DNA of 64,000 bases from Adiantum capillus-veneris (Eukaryota > Streptophyta > Polypodiopsida > Polypodiales > Pteridaceae), in contig CM043967.1 in NCBI GenBank assembly GCA_014529385.2, positions 81,602,278 through 81,666,277 of the forward strand. The letters run 5' to 3'. The translations under genes were made by a program, and so were the position numbers. This document shows positions 21,628 through 32,490 of this stretch, piece by piece. The notes under the pieces were generated by a model that did not search any database, was not told where the DNA came from, and saw only the letters and a program-made list of their open reading frames with translations. The first letter of the stretch is position 1. Every line of letters starts with the position of its first letter.

Positions 21628-23096
21628 TTAAGAGATCTCTCTCTCATCCTCGCATAACTCAGCATAACTTCCTATATCTATATAGAGCTCTCCGTTTAAA
21701 CACATATCCTCTGTTTCATTTTGTAGCTCCTCTGCATGCACCCCATATAGAGCAGTAGCATCTTGATGCTCGTCTGGCACCACCGCAGCGGCTTCTGATT
21801 GAGCATCTTCTCTGATCTCCTCCATTGATGTCGTTGTGATTGGCACATGGTAGCCTTCATACGTCCTTGCACTACGAGGGGCTAACTCTATGACGTACCA
21901 CCAGTTTGATGTAGACTTTGTAGGATGAAATACTACCTGCCAAAGCCACATAACTTACATGAGAGCTTTCAAGCACATAACTTGTAAAAGGGGGATGTTA
22001 ACTATTTATATATATACTTACTTGTTCACAATGCTCGGGTAGTACGAAAGTGTCTCTTAGGTCAGTCCATTTCTTAGTAGAATCCACCTCAAGAAAACCA
22101 GACTCTCCTCTACGCACAGTAGCGTTTCGACCCTCCATGATTATCTTGAACCATGATTATTCTCCTCATGCCATGATGCTAGGGCGGCCATGGACTTACA
22201 TTCGAAGAAATGCTTGATGCGAGGAAGCAAAGGAAAATGTCGCAAAACCTTTTGTGGAATTTTTGTCCCGTGGAGATCTACTCGATATCTTTCGGAATCA
22301 CATTTCGGAATCACATGTCTGTGTATTCCCCTCTGAAAAGAATGCAGTCATTAGGACAAGCGTGGATAGAATTGTAATCCATCCCCAAGTTTCGCAAAAT
22401 CTTTCTTGCTTCATCTCGGGAATCTGGCATCACATTGTCAGCTGGTAGAATGTGCTCTTTCAGCAATCTACACAACATAAAAATATGATACAGTCGTGTA
22501 AAAATCTATCAGATCATTATACACCATGAGTTCTATTAAAGTAAACTAATTGTAATAGATCACCTGAAAAGCGCTGTGACGCTAGTGTCACTCCATCCAA
22601 ACTTTGCCTGCATGTTGAGAAGAACCAGGAGTGCTTTCAATCTAGACATACGTGCTCCATTATACAATGATGTATCGGCTTCACTTTTCATATCATCATA
22701 GATAAGCCTTTCTGAATCCATGATCGTCTCGATCATTTCATCAATCTCGGGCTCAAACATTGCCTCGTTGGGAATGTGCTCTGCATGATCATCCCCCGAG
22801 CTGTCAGAGGCTACATCTTGTGGCCTCACATATGCTGCTTGACCAAAGCGCCTGCGAATACGTCTATTGGGTTGCAAGATTGCTGCTTGTTGGCCAGCGT
22901 CAGAGTCCGACGAGTTATAATTGGCAACAACTCGATCTATAATAGATGGATCGAACTCGCCAAATTCACGAACGTGCTGCAAAGAAACACGTCTTGTCCG
23001 TCGCACAGCATGCTTGCATTGATTACAAGGACATAAGACCCTCGTTGAGAGATAGGTGTTTCGGTTGGACGGTCCCACATCTTCGTCGCTACTCAT
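21628..23096 (-). pseudogene. CACTA TNP2-like transposase with the catalytic region deleted
   Basis: Exon 1 (23096-22564) begins MSSDEDVGPS. It has the N-terminal transposase-associated domain (CPCNQCKHAVRRTRRVSLQHV) and the conserved block LYNGARMSRLKALLVLLNMQAKFGWSD. A GT-AG intron leads to exon 2 at 22467 (LLKEHILPADNVMPDSRDEA, then LGMDYNSIHACPNDCILFRGEY), typical of TNP2. After a short tandem duplication and KVLRHFPLLPRIKHFF...SWHEENNHG the sequence jumps near 22150 to the far C-terminus (DUF4216-like: VFHPTKSTSNWWYVIELAP), read from exons 22137-22022 and 21936-21628. The DDE/D catalytic centre is missing, so the element cannot mobilise itself. Confidence 0.85.
22153..22310 (-). other. 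Deletion junction and 13-bp tandem duplication in the TNP2-like gene
   Basis: CGGAATCACAT occurs twice in tandem (about 22293 and 22306). The family's FPLxPR-type block is still readable, but the reading frame is lost and the catalytic half is absent just downstream (toward 22150). Confidence 0.6.
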
Positions 23097-23158
23097 AATG
23101 AGGATAAAAAACTTATAACCTAGACAACAAATTTAATATTCTATTGGCATTCTTCGTC

Positions 23159-23159
<1 letters not shown>

Positions 23160-23204
<45 letters not shown>

Positions 23205-23205
23205 A
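23160..23205. repeat. CT dinucleotide microsatellite
   Basis: Uninterrupted (CT)n of about 20 units directly upstream of the TNP2-like gene start. Confidence 0.95.
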
Positions 23206-23588
23206 CCTCACATTCTCTAGTCATGTCCAATCCCCGCACACCTCGGTCTAGAGGTGCACGGAGATCAGAACCACCGGGTTATAATCTCGTCTTTATTGGT
23301 CAATACCTATATTTGTGGGTACAAGAAATCTAGACACCCACGTCTACATGATACTGCATGTAGTGGACAAAATCCCTTTGCCTCTTCTCTAGCTGTAGCA
23401 CTTCACTTCATCTTAACATCTTTTCACAGTAGATCTTTTCACTGTTCGTCTAACTCTAAACCCTAAACCGTAAGTAATTTTTGCGTGGACTCGATCTAAC
23501 GTAAATAAGCGTAAATCTAAATAAACGTAAATCTAACTAAAAATAAAGCTAAATCTAATTTAACGTAAGTCTAATGACTAGAGGTTGT
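23206..23588. other. CACTA internal non-coding stretch, nothing recognised
   Basis: About 380 bp. It contains AAACCCTAAACCG at 23457 and a run of diverged CGTAAATCTAA-type short repeats from about 23500. These repeats continue after the HMA fragment (23790-23880). Confidence 0.5.
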
Positions 23589-23787
23589 CTAGATGGTCAT
23601 TGTGTCGGGGATGTAGTGACTCTTGCCGCCCTGAAGATCCACCTTCTTCCCTATCTTCTGAAGACATTTCACCAGTACTTTTGGATCGACGGAGCCCACT
23701 ATGAGAGAAGGCAGCAATACCCTATATTCCATTGAGGGCTTTCTTCACCCGCTTCATGCAGGCATCGCAGTCTATGGAGACCCGCAT
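23589..23787 (-). pseudogene. Captured HMA (heavy-metal-associated) domain fragment
   Basis: On the minus strand, ATG at 23787 opens MRVSIDCDACMKRVKKAL, the metal-binding loop and first helix of a plant HMA/HIPP-type domain: the CxxC pair is C-D-A-C after a hydrophobic strand. One frameshift near 23727 interrupts it. In the next frame EYRVLLPSL, VGSVDPKVLVKCLQKIGKKV and DLQGGKSHY complete the second half of the fold, ending in a stop at 23589. HMA proteins bind copper, zinc or cadmium through the CxxC. A metal-binding host domain inside a CACTA element, away from its own genes, is best explained as a captured host exon. Family assignment is by pattern; the source gene is unknown. Confidence 0.7.
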
Positions 23788-24125
23788 CTAATCTAATATA
23801 ACATAAATCTAAATCTAGCTTAAATAAATGTAAATCTAGTTAAAAATAAACCTAAATCTAATTTAATGTAAGTCTACATATAACCTAATCTTTAACGTCT
23901 TTTAAAATAGTTTCCTACGACGTTATAACTCTCTTCTTCCTGTGTGTGTGCGCGTGTGTGGATGTGTGTGCCAATAAAAAGAGATAAATGGTATAACCTT
24001 TCTATCACCCATGCCAAGTATGATAGATTGATTATGCCATTTCTCTCTTGAATAATAGGTCTTCAGTTCAACTCCTCGTCGGCTAGATCTTTAGGTCTTT
24101 TAATTTTAATTAGTTTCCTACGACG

Positions 24126-24355
24126 CTCCCTTAGTTTCTCTTTCTTTCTCTTTCAATGTGTGTGCGTTTTTTTGGATCGTATGCATGTTTTCTTTCTCTT
24201 TTCCTCTCTCAATGTGTGCGTTTTTTGTTTATGCATGTTCTCTCTCTCTTTTCCTCTCTCAATGCGTGCGTTTTTTGTTTATGCATGCTCTCTCTCTCTT
24301 TTTCTCTCTCAATGTGTGTGTGCATTCTTTGTTTATGTATGTGTGTGCGTTTTTG

Positions 24356-24393
<38 letters not shown>

Positions 24394-24517
24394 AACACTA
24401 TATGTGTGTGTGTATGTGTGTGTGTGTGAGAGAGAGAGCGAGGGAGAGAGAAAGAAAGGAAGGGAACATGAGAATGAGGAGAGGGAAGGAGCATACCTGT
24501 CTCTCCTTCCTCTCCTC

Positions 24518-24553
<36 letters not shown>

Positions 24554-24600
24554 GAAAAAGAGAGAGAGAGAGAGAGAGAGAGTGAGGGAGAGCGTTACCT
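24126..24600. repeat. Simple-repeat block: ~60-bp tandem units, then CT, GT and GA runs
   Basis: Three to four units of a CTCTCTCAATGTGTGCG...TTTATGCATG segment (24150-24330) are followed by (CT)n at 24359-24390, GT/GA-rich sequence, (GT)n at 24520-24549 and (GA)n at 24560-24582. The long open frames here are artefacts of dinucleotide repeats. Confidence 0.9.
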
Positions 24601-24616
24601 GCTCTTTGCTTGAGGG

Positions 24617-24820
24617 CGCCGAAAAACTCAGATCTGAGATCTGAGTTTTTGGGCGCGCTCGGTTATTTTTTTTACCCCAGCTGGCGTCGCTATGAGCGTC
24701 GCTATGAGCGTCGCAAATTTACAAAGAAATTTGCGACGCTCATAGCGACGCTTATAGCGACGCTCATAGCGACGCCGGGAATTTTTTTTTGGAGCGTCGC
24801 TGTGTGAGCGTCGCAAATGT
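24617..24820. repeat. CACTA right-end hairpins and subterminal repeats
   Basis: A 13-bp-arm hairpin (AAAAACTCAGATC / GATCTGAGTTTTT) lies at 24623-24651. At 24684-24776, units of GCGTCGCTATGA are followed by their inverse around a 6-bp loop (ACAAAG), giving a near-perfect stem of more than 35 bp. This mirrors the left subterminal array. Confidence 0.88.
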
Positions 24821-24841
24821 GAAGAGCCTCTTGTAGTGGAA

Positions 24842-27160
24842 TATCTGGGTACCAAAAGAGCAACTTAAGGACAAGCCATTTCAAATTTGGGTGCCCAAAA
24901 CATTATCTAATGTACCAAAGACGGTTCCACGGTTCAAAACACAAAGAAGAGTATCTATCTTGGAGTAGGGAACCTAAAACAAGATGGATTTGGAGGAAAA
25001 AAGGAGCACTTATCTTCTCCACAAACTGTAAAACTGATGAAGTAGTGGAGAGTTAAGTCTCAAAACACTCAACCACAATATTTTATCCAAGGGAAACCAA
25101 GATACCAATGGCGAGTTAAAGCTCAAAAAACGTTATCATTGATACCAACAACTCAGGAAATCAGCGTGCCAAAGCATCCAGATGGTACAATAAAGAAAAG
25201 AGTACACAAGCTACAAGATTTTCTCTTTGGGACCCAGCTCAAGACCCAACTCTTGCACATCATAATGGTTTGAATTGTATTGATCTTTGAAGCATGATAG
25301 AGCCAACCAAAGCTATGCATAGACATGATTGTTCAATCCATGCACACAGTCGTCCCAGAGTACACTATCTAGGAGGGGTGGAAGGGAACTAAGTAATTAA
25401 GGGCAATGTTTGAAGAGGGACGAAAAAGTGAATGTTAAAGTATGATTTCTCTTTTGTTGCAAAATTAACTAATAATGCCCTTACAAAATCATCAACAGGG
25501 GAAATTTAACTAATAACATCTCCCCAATGAGTGTAAATAGTATATATACTATCAGAAAATCATCAAAATGGTATTTTTATCATTTGTTTTCTATATTGGG
25601 GCTTAGAAATGGAGAAAACCACCAAAAAAAATAAAGCAATGTTTCTCAATGGATTTTTTTAATTATTGAATTTTCACTTTGCTTTTTTAGTGCATTTTAT
25701 TATTATTTTTTTTCTCAATGAACAAGTCAAAATTAATAATAAATAGCAAATGAGCTCAGATGGAGAAATTGAAGATAGACTGATGATCAGAAGGACAAGA
25801 TGGATAGGCACAAAAAATTTCAATCGAATCGACAGATGGAAGTTGGAACCCTAAATTAGGCCGCCAAGGCCTACTTTCGCAAATTCTTGCAGAATGAGCT
25901 AACGAAATCCGATTGAAGAAATTTTTGAGTCTAACATAGGTTTCACGGCATAGTAGGACTAACAGGGGAATAATAGTTTGGGAAGTCCGAGTATAGATAT
26001 CCAAGGTAGCCCCAAAATCACCTCATTTCCACTAGTCACTCTTGAAGGAGAGAGCTCTCTGCCTTCTTCGAGCACGATTTTTGGAGTCCACAGTCGTCTA
26101 TTTCAAAACCATCTCACAAGAGATATGAGGGATAAGTTCTAAGCTTATCAATGAACAATTCTATATGGTCGGGTAGCAAGTCTAGGCTCACGAAAAAACC
26201 CTAGAAACCCAGCAGTGCACAAAGTCCTACAATACAAAATTGACCATAGCGGCCTTTCAGCTCAACCGAATTGGACGAGACTTGAACTGTATCATGCCCC
26301 TACATAATAGAACACTTCCATATCACTAGATGACCATTTGGCAGGCGTCAAAGGCGGGGGGGGGGAGAGGGTCCCAGATAAATAATCTAGTCCACAGACA
26401 ACTTATAAACTGGTCTATACACAATGTACCTAGATGGTATGGAAACAGTCAAGGCAAGCTCTTGAACATCAGAAAACAGCTCGAAGGCTACAAAACGTCA
26501 AATTTGACTTATGATGTCAAACTAACTCCAAATGGGCCAAAACTGGATGACTAGCATCAGGACTATGTAGCGGACAAATCCATAGCTTCAAAAGTGACTA
26601 ACCAACTCAACATTCCATCTAGTCACAAAAATCGGTGATTTTAGAGTTGAGAAAAGCACAAAGTGATGCCGACACGATCGAACATCACCAAAATGGGTAA
26701 AATATGCAACTTTGACCTTATGGGACCAAAGAACATGATGTCCCAAGTCCACTGATCAAGTTTGATCAATTTTGGATCTCAAAAACTCAAAATCTCTTTA
26801 TATCTACTGTTTCAGAGTTTGAAAGCCTAAATCTTGCACCATTTTTACCCAGTGCACTCAAATGATCCCACACTTCACTCAAAGCACCTAAATGCCATAT
26901 GTTTCAAGCCTATGATGTAAAAAATGCAAAAATTTGGAAAAAATCTCCATTTGTAAATAATTGCGATTATTTACTTTTGTTGCAATTTTTGCCTGAACTG
27001 CATGATTTTGATCTGTACATGTTTTTATGCATCTATGCATGCTCCAAAATTGATTTGAAGAAAAATGGACATCATTTATCAACAATTAAAAATCAGGGCA
27101 TTTCAGAGCGGGATTCGGAGAGTTTTCTAACTTTGACAATGTATTCCCTTAACATGAGCA
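24842..27160 (+). other. Element A region between retropepsin and ORF3, mostly non-coding
   Basis: 24842-25240 is the decayed tail of the protein cut by CACTA (PKEQLKDKPFQIWVPK can still be read, repeated WVPK motifs; A2 has the same at 46990-46720). At 25375-25390 a purine run (AGGAGGGGTGGAAGGGA) precedes TGTTAAAG at 25432, which looks like a PPT/LTR start but has no partner in the window. The remainder to 26900 is non-coding and matches A2 (45583-46700 inverted, 48281-49300 direct). About 390 bp of the palindrome repeat present in A2 is deleted here near 26680. Confidence 0.55.
26953..26974. repeat. 22-bp palindrome of the 286-bp repeat family
   Basis: GTAAATAATT/GATTATTTAC half-sites around GC. 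Same motif as at 31, 315, 607 and 2232, here about 190 bp before ORF3. Confidence 0.8.
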
Positions 27161-30100
27161 ATGCAAACGATCAAGAAGGCAAAGAAAAGGGTGTCCCAGA
27201 AAGAAACGCTGCAAGAGTTGCCACCATACCAATTAGATCCAACCTCAGTGAAGACAGCAAAGGCAACCTACTTGTCTAAGGAACAGCTTGAAGAAAAAAA
27301 CACAGCTATTTGTACTGGCAGATTCAAGAGCAAAGAAGGACACTAGGTAGAATTGCAAATGCTACCGAAGGAGATTTATGATGTAGCAGCAAAGCGAGAC
27401 ACCAAGAAATCCAACAGAAGGCTGGGGCTAAGAGATTCCTAAGACCAAGAACCATGCGGAGTGGATTTCCAGAAGGAATATGATTTACTATCCACCACGG
27501 TCAAAGAAGATGGGTCAGCCCAAATCACGGATCAACAAGGGAAAAATGTAGAAGTGGTAATCACTAAAGAGATAGTGGGTGAGGTACTGAAGCTCCCAAC
27601 AGAAAGTATGATGATGCGGGCCAGAGATAGAAAGATAGTAGGTACTTTTACCAAAGATACTGTTGCTGCTACGTTTCTAATCTCATCCAAAGGCAAGTGG
27701 AGGAACCAGGTCGCCTCTACCATCAACATTTCCACTTCCTATCAAAGAGATTGCCAGTGTACACAACTCTAAACCATGCGGTTGCGACTACTTTCACTCA
27801 AGTATTGAAGTTGACATCCAGGCAAGTAATAGATCAAGTGCAATATATGATTACAACACTAAAGGGCACAAAGAAAGAGGGAAAGATCACATATGTGGGC
27901 GCTTCAGAAGTGCTAACAAGAATAGCATATCATGCTATTACAATGGCCAACAATTTGTCACCAGTAGATCAGAACACCTGGATCGTGTCCGCTCAACCTT
28001 CTCCAAGAACCACTTGATCCACAAAGAGAGTGTAGAAGTCAAATGAGGAATCTGCGGAAAGTTCCCATGAAGCTTATAGCAATGAAAGCTCTGACAATGG
28101 AAAAGCCGCCAAGCTGCTTGTGAGGACCCTGAAAGATGGAGTCCAAGATATATAAATAGACTAAGAACCAAGAACCTTGCAAGGAAAGGACCAGAGGATC
28201 TCAAAGATTTCCTTGAACGGATGTTTGCAGAAGCTGAAGCCTCAAAGCTGAAAGAAGCTCAATAAGCTCAAAGGAAAGCAAAGGAAGAAACGGTTGAGCA
28301 ACGGAGACAAGCAGAATCTACTGAACAAATTGAGTCCCATCATGACCACGAGGAGATGTATCCAAGACCCACTTCACCCACTACGGAGCAAGAAGACCAT
28401 ACCATACCAAGTCCAAGTCCTTCACCAACTGATAAACCCAATGAAGGCGAGGACACAAGGGGAAAAGAGAAGCAACAGGAAGAGGCCAGTTTTGAACAGC
28501 TAAAGGGAAAAGACAAAATTGAAGCAAGAACTTCTACAACAATCCAATCAAAATCAGTCGAGGCATCCATGAAGCCTCAAGAAGCAGGAGTAGCCGAGGC
28601 ATCCACAAAGCCTCAAGGAGGAGAAGTAGAACCCCCTCCACGGCCACAAGCAGAAGCCACAACACCAACCAAAGATCCACAGACTTAAACGGCCCAAACC
28701 TCTAAACAACCCAGGTAGAGCCTAAAGATTGAGAAAAAAATGGCGAAGTCATCATGCAAGTGAATAAATAAGCCAAGCAAATGCAGCTGATGATGACAGA
28801 TAAGATGCGAACAACAACACTTAGCCATAATGCTAAGGCTAAGGAGCTGGAACTAGTCATTGATGCTCTACAAGGAGAACTGGATGACCGAATGAACATC
28901 ATTGCAGATCTTCAAAGACAGATTAAAGAAAATGAAGCAGAACAACACCAGATTGCAAAGGAGAATCAAGAAAAAGAGATGGAAGAGCTCGGAGAGCTTC
29001 TGACTAAATTATCCGATGCATGCAAAAGCAAAGATCAACAACTGACAGAAGTAACCAGTGAACTTCTAACCACTACTCTGTCAGTACAAAAGATCCAAGT
29101 GTAGCTCGATGTAGCTAATGCTTCTTTGCAGTACTCCGAGCAATGGACCAATGATCAAGCAACATTTTTAAGACAGATAAGAGAAAACCACGTTGTCACT
29201 TCAATCAAGGGGACAGATGAAGTCTACAAGACTTTAGAAAAGAGGAACAAGGACCTTGAGCTAGAGATGAAGCTGGAGAAAATGCAAAGACGAGACCTTG
29301 CCTTGATGCGGGTGCAAAGAGAAGAGCAATTGCTCAAAGAAATAGAGGAATTAAAGATAGTCAAGCAGCTACTAAGAGCGGGCAACCAGAAACTCAAGAG
29401 GAAGCAGGAACCTCTGAACAACCAACCATCGACATACCCTCAGTCTCTTTTGCTGATATGGAAACACGGCCGTCACAAGGACTAGCATGAGAGTCGGATT
29501 TTCAAGTACCACTCACTGAAGCCGAGCAAGTGCGAATGGTCCAGCTTTGTAAATCTAAGGAAGATGCACTGAAAGAGCAGATTGACCAAGAAACAGATGT
29601 TGAATGGAAAGCAGTAATGGATTGGGAGTTGAGATTCTCCACTCAGTAAATATAACTCAGCTCACTCCCAACCAAATCAATGCTTAGTGGCATCAACAAT
29701 CACTACCCTACCCATTGATAAAAGTGGAGCTACTATAGGTTAAGGAAAGACTATACAAGGATATGTAGGCAGAAGGCTTAGAGGATATCCACCCCAAGTG
29801 GAGAAAGAACTGGTTGAACAAAAACTCCAGATATCTAATTCTATTCACAAGAGCGCATGCAACCCTACGGAAGGACCCTACATTTTGTAATGTACCAAGA
29901 GTAAGGACATGGCAGGCATACAATGCACTGAAAAAGAAGAGGCCGACATGGATGAATTACCCACGACTACCATCTCCAGAGGAGGGACCAACAACGAAAG
30001 AATACAAGGTCAAAACCCTAATAGGCACCATTACCTTCTTCAAGAGCCTCCGTGACCTCTCATGTGCAATGTTGTGTAAGATTTGCAGAATGCTTCTCAC

Positions 30101-30371
30101 CTGCATTCAAACTTTTCATGAGCCTGAGCAAGCAAGAGCACCATGGATGTATTTTCTCAAAGGTAATAAAGGTCTATATTATGACTTAAATGGACGGCCT
30201 TTAGAAGAAGTCCTTTACAGCTTCTATGCCAGACGCATGTTTTTGCCATCTAGCAATATGTTGGCATTTGAAGAGGCATTCTATACAGGTTTCTTTACGT
30301 GGAAAACGAAGATATTTGGGCTAGTGATCAGTAACCTTACATCAAGGTTTGCTAGCTATTTAGCCATTTAA
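27161..30371 (+). pseudogene. Element A ORF3: long coiled-coil protein, copy 1
   Basis: Broken into at least seven frames (27161-27346, 27461-27772, 27697-28017, 28294-28688, 28781-29104, 29126-29485, 29814-30371). The collinear copy in A2 shows it was one protein of roughly 1000 residues. Layout: a Lys-rich start (KKAKKRVSQKE), a globular part with VVITKEIVGEVLKLP and FTQVLKLTSRQVIDQVQYMI, a Pro/Glu/Thr/Gln-rich low-complexity segment, about 200 residues of heptad-like coiled coil (ELVIDALQGELDDRM...), and a second globular part (RVRTWQAYNALKKKRPTW; FTWKTKIFGLVISNLTSR). I do not recognise the family; the first part loosely resembles the 'putative plant transposon protein' layout. It lies between integrase and PPT, the place of env-like or ORF3 genes. 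Confidence 0.6.
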
Positions 30372-30544
30372 CTTAAAAATAGAGTCACCGTGCAATTTTT
30401 GCAAGTCCCAGACAAAGAACTAAGAATCAGATATGAAACAACCCTACACGTGCTTAAAGACCACCTCGCGAGCCATCGTCAATCCAAAGACTACTTTAGT
30501 CCATGAAGCTGTGTCAAGGGACAACACAATCAAGGAAGGGGGAA
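30372..30544 (+). other. ORF3 3' end and polypurine tract
   Basis: Coding-like sequence (LQVPDKELRIRYETTLHVLKD) continues after the stop. It is followed at 30532-30544 by AAGGAAGGGGGAA immediately before TGTTAGCAGC, the layout of a plus-strand primer (PPT) and LTR start. A2 has the same at 63018-63031. Confidence 0.7.
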
Positions 30545-31640
30545 TGTTAGCAGCAAGCTAACTCGGATAACATTTTTTGGAGCTTTTAATGTAAAAACAA
30601 TTATTATTTTGATAAATCGGGAATGTTGTAACTCCTACTTTCCAGATGAACAGTGTAATTAATGATCCGAGGCTACAAGCTTCCAGATTGTATCAACCTA
30701 TCTTTAGTTAGAGCTCCCAGATTATTATTTTTGACCACAAAAACCTTGGCTAAGGTACAAAAGCCAATTTTTGTAATTTTTGGATAATAGAAACACAGCG
30801 TGAGCTAACTACGCTCACTTCTCTCCTTCTCACGCTTCCTACTCTCTTCCCGGTTGACACATTGCAGTGCCGTCTGTTGCGTTGCAACCATAGGTAAGAG
30901 CTCTACGCATTGACGTAATCATTTCATGGTAATCCGTAGCTTTTGGCGTCACCGATCCACGGCCTAAAGTTAAGTTTAAAATTCAAAAAATAAGTATAGG
31001 TGGGGTATTGGGGCGTCATTGCTAAGCATTTATTAACATTCTGGTAAAAAACGACTAGGTCAAAAACTCACTGTTGTTAATAATTGTGATTTTTGCACTT
31101 GACCTAAGATCAAAATTGAGACCATAAGCATGTGTGTTTAGGTCTTATAAACATTGCCTACAAGTTTCGTAATGTTTGGATGTCATTTGATGCTATAACG
31201 GTTATGATTTGTGTGCCGATTAGCGACTAGCTTTTGGTGATTTCTGTCTTTTGATGATATAACGGTTATGATTTGTTTGTCGATTAGCGACTAGCTTTTT
31301 GGTGATTTTTGACATTTGAGTGTAGCTTGAGTTAGATGTGATTTTTCTCTTGTTTTTGAAGAGATTGACAACGTCTTGTAGCCTCTATGCACTACCCGAG
31401 TCAACTTTGTCCCATGGATTGACATTTATATTCGCGGTTCTCACTATGTCTGTAATAAGATAGGAGTGAGGTTAGACACCCGTCCCACAGGACGGGCTCT
31501 CTAGTTTTGCAGAAACCATGAAGGAGGTAGAGCTCCACAATATTGAGGCCGAAGTGCATCAAATTGATACAAATGAAAGGCGTGTAGAGAAAGCTCTCGA
31601 GATTCAAATACAGATTGCATGAATTTTGGCATGTGGACAA
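30545..31640 (+). repeat. LTR-like segment of element A (right end uncertain)
   Basis: Begins TGTTAGCAGCAAGC after the PPT. It has a TATA-like GGTACAAAAGCC at 30755 and matches A2 from 63032 to the window end. At 30948 there is TTTTGGCGTCACCG, very like the primer-binding region of gypsy B and D. If that is a real PBS, the LTR is only about 400 bp and what follows (with an ATG at 31519, MKEVELHNIEAEVHQIDT) is the leader and first ORF of another, tandem copy. A ~64-bp tandem duplication (31187-31313) is single in A2. Confidence 0.55.
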
Positions 31641-31999
31641 GATGCTTGATATTAGACGGCATCTTGTTAGGCCCTCTCTAGATGCAATCAAGCAATAAAA
31701 TAAAGCAATACCAATGTATTTTTTTTAAAAATGTTAGTACGATAGAGGTTAGTGCCTTGGGGTGTTTGTGAGATAGAGAGCCTGTGCGACAACGAGTTAC
31801 ACTTGGGGTAGAGGAGCCAATAAACATATGGACCCAAAACTAGAAAAACCTTTGAATAAATCCACCATATCTTTTTCTTTTTTTGAATATTTGGTGAGGT
31901 AGAGATTTTATATAGAAGGATTTTCACATAAACTATCTTTTGACATCAAACAGAGTTAGCAATCAATACTCAGAAAGATAGTGCAGTATGTTGTTATTG
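31641..31999. other. Unclassified non-coding stretch after element A
   Basis: I see no coding frame, RNA gene or repeat here. A poly-A/T run lies at about 31720. Confidence 0.4.
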
Positions 32000-32022
32000 A
32001 GTGAGAGAGGTACAATTACATT

Positions 32023-32072
<50 letters not shown>

Positions 32073-32490
32073 GACATTTGGGGAGTTAGAGAGTCAGTGT
32101 AGTGCCAATTAGATAGCCAGAGTTATCATATTAGTGTTAGAGAGATATAGAGAGAGTTAATGAGTGAGAGGTACACAATTAGTGTGATTTTACCTTTCTC
32201 TGAGATATGGAGTTGGAGCGACATAAAGTCAGTGACTTACAGATACATTTGACAATCAATGTAGAGTTACTGCAATAGTGAATTAGTATGTTAGTGAATA
32301 AGTGAGAGACATTGTTAGCAAGTTGTAGTGTCGGTTAGATAGCACGAGTTACAATGTTAGTGTTAGGGAGATAGAGGTATATAGTTAATGAGTGAGATAG
32401 AGAGTTAGTGCGTTAGTGAGTTAGCAAGTTGCAGTGTCGATTAAATAGACAGAGTTACAAAGTTGGTGTTTGTGAGCTATAGATATAGAG
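32000..32490. repeat. GA microsatellite and imperfect GAGTTAGTG-rich tandem repeats
   Basis: (GA)n at about 32027-32065 sits inside diverged units of roughly 110-220 bp sharing TTAGATAG-C-GAGTTAC-A-TTAGTGTTAG (about 32108, 32331, 32438). Confidence 0.75.

Larger units (their letters stand above)
19395..24838 (-). mobile_element. CACTA (En/Spm) transposon, 5444 bp, internally deleted
   Basis: Termini CACTACAAGAGG and CCTCTTGTAGTG form a perfect 12-bp TIR. The 3-bp duplication GAA flanks it (19392-19394 and 24839-24841), and A2 gives the empty site (about 46990). Subterminal arrays of a 12-bp GCGTCGCTATAG-type unit in both orientations occupy both ends, as in CACTA elements. Inside are a TNPA-like gene (20017-21355), a TNP2-like gene with an internal deletion (21628-23096) and a captured HMA fragment (23589-23787), all on the minus strand, then long simple repeats. 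It inserted into the protease tail of element A. Confidence 0.93.
1..31640 (+). mobile_element. Element A: decayed giant Ty3/gypsy-type composite, copy 1
   Basis: Retroelement remnant entering from the left edge. In order it holds a repeat array (1-2330), gag, protease, RT, RNase H, a first integrase N-terminus, a second linker plus integrase, a retropepsin after the integrase, a 2-kb non-coding stretch, ORF3, a purine tract and an LTR-like segment (30545 onward). All coding parts are broken by stops and frameshifts. Removing the insertions at 839, 9479 and 19395 leaves about 16 kb, and the 5' LTR is not visible. The part from the second integrase rightwards is shared with copy 2 (45578-64000), so that stretch moved or was duplicated as one unit. 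The left part may come from a different gypsy lineage joined near 9335. The right boundary is uncertain because the comparison copy runs off the window. Confidence 0.72.

Noticed and set aside
23457-23470. AAACCCTAAACC as telomeric repeat
   Set aside because: Only one and a half units; no array.
24156-24613. Three overlapping long plus-strand frames of 89-151 codons
   Set aside because: They are produced by CT, GT and GA dinucleotide runs (Cys/Val/Leu/Ser and Arg/Glu repeats) and have no protein character.
24628-24855. Minus-strand frames rich in RRYERR repeats
   Set aside because: Translation of the 12-bp CACTA subterminal repeat, not a gene.
25432-26300. A separate LTR starting TGTTAAAG after a purine run at 25375
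   Set aside because: Looks like a PPT/LTR start in both element A copies, but no second LTR or CA end could be found in the window, so it is not called as an LTR.
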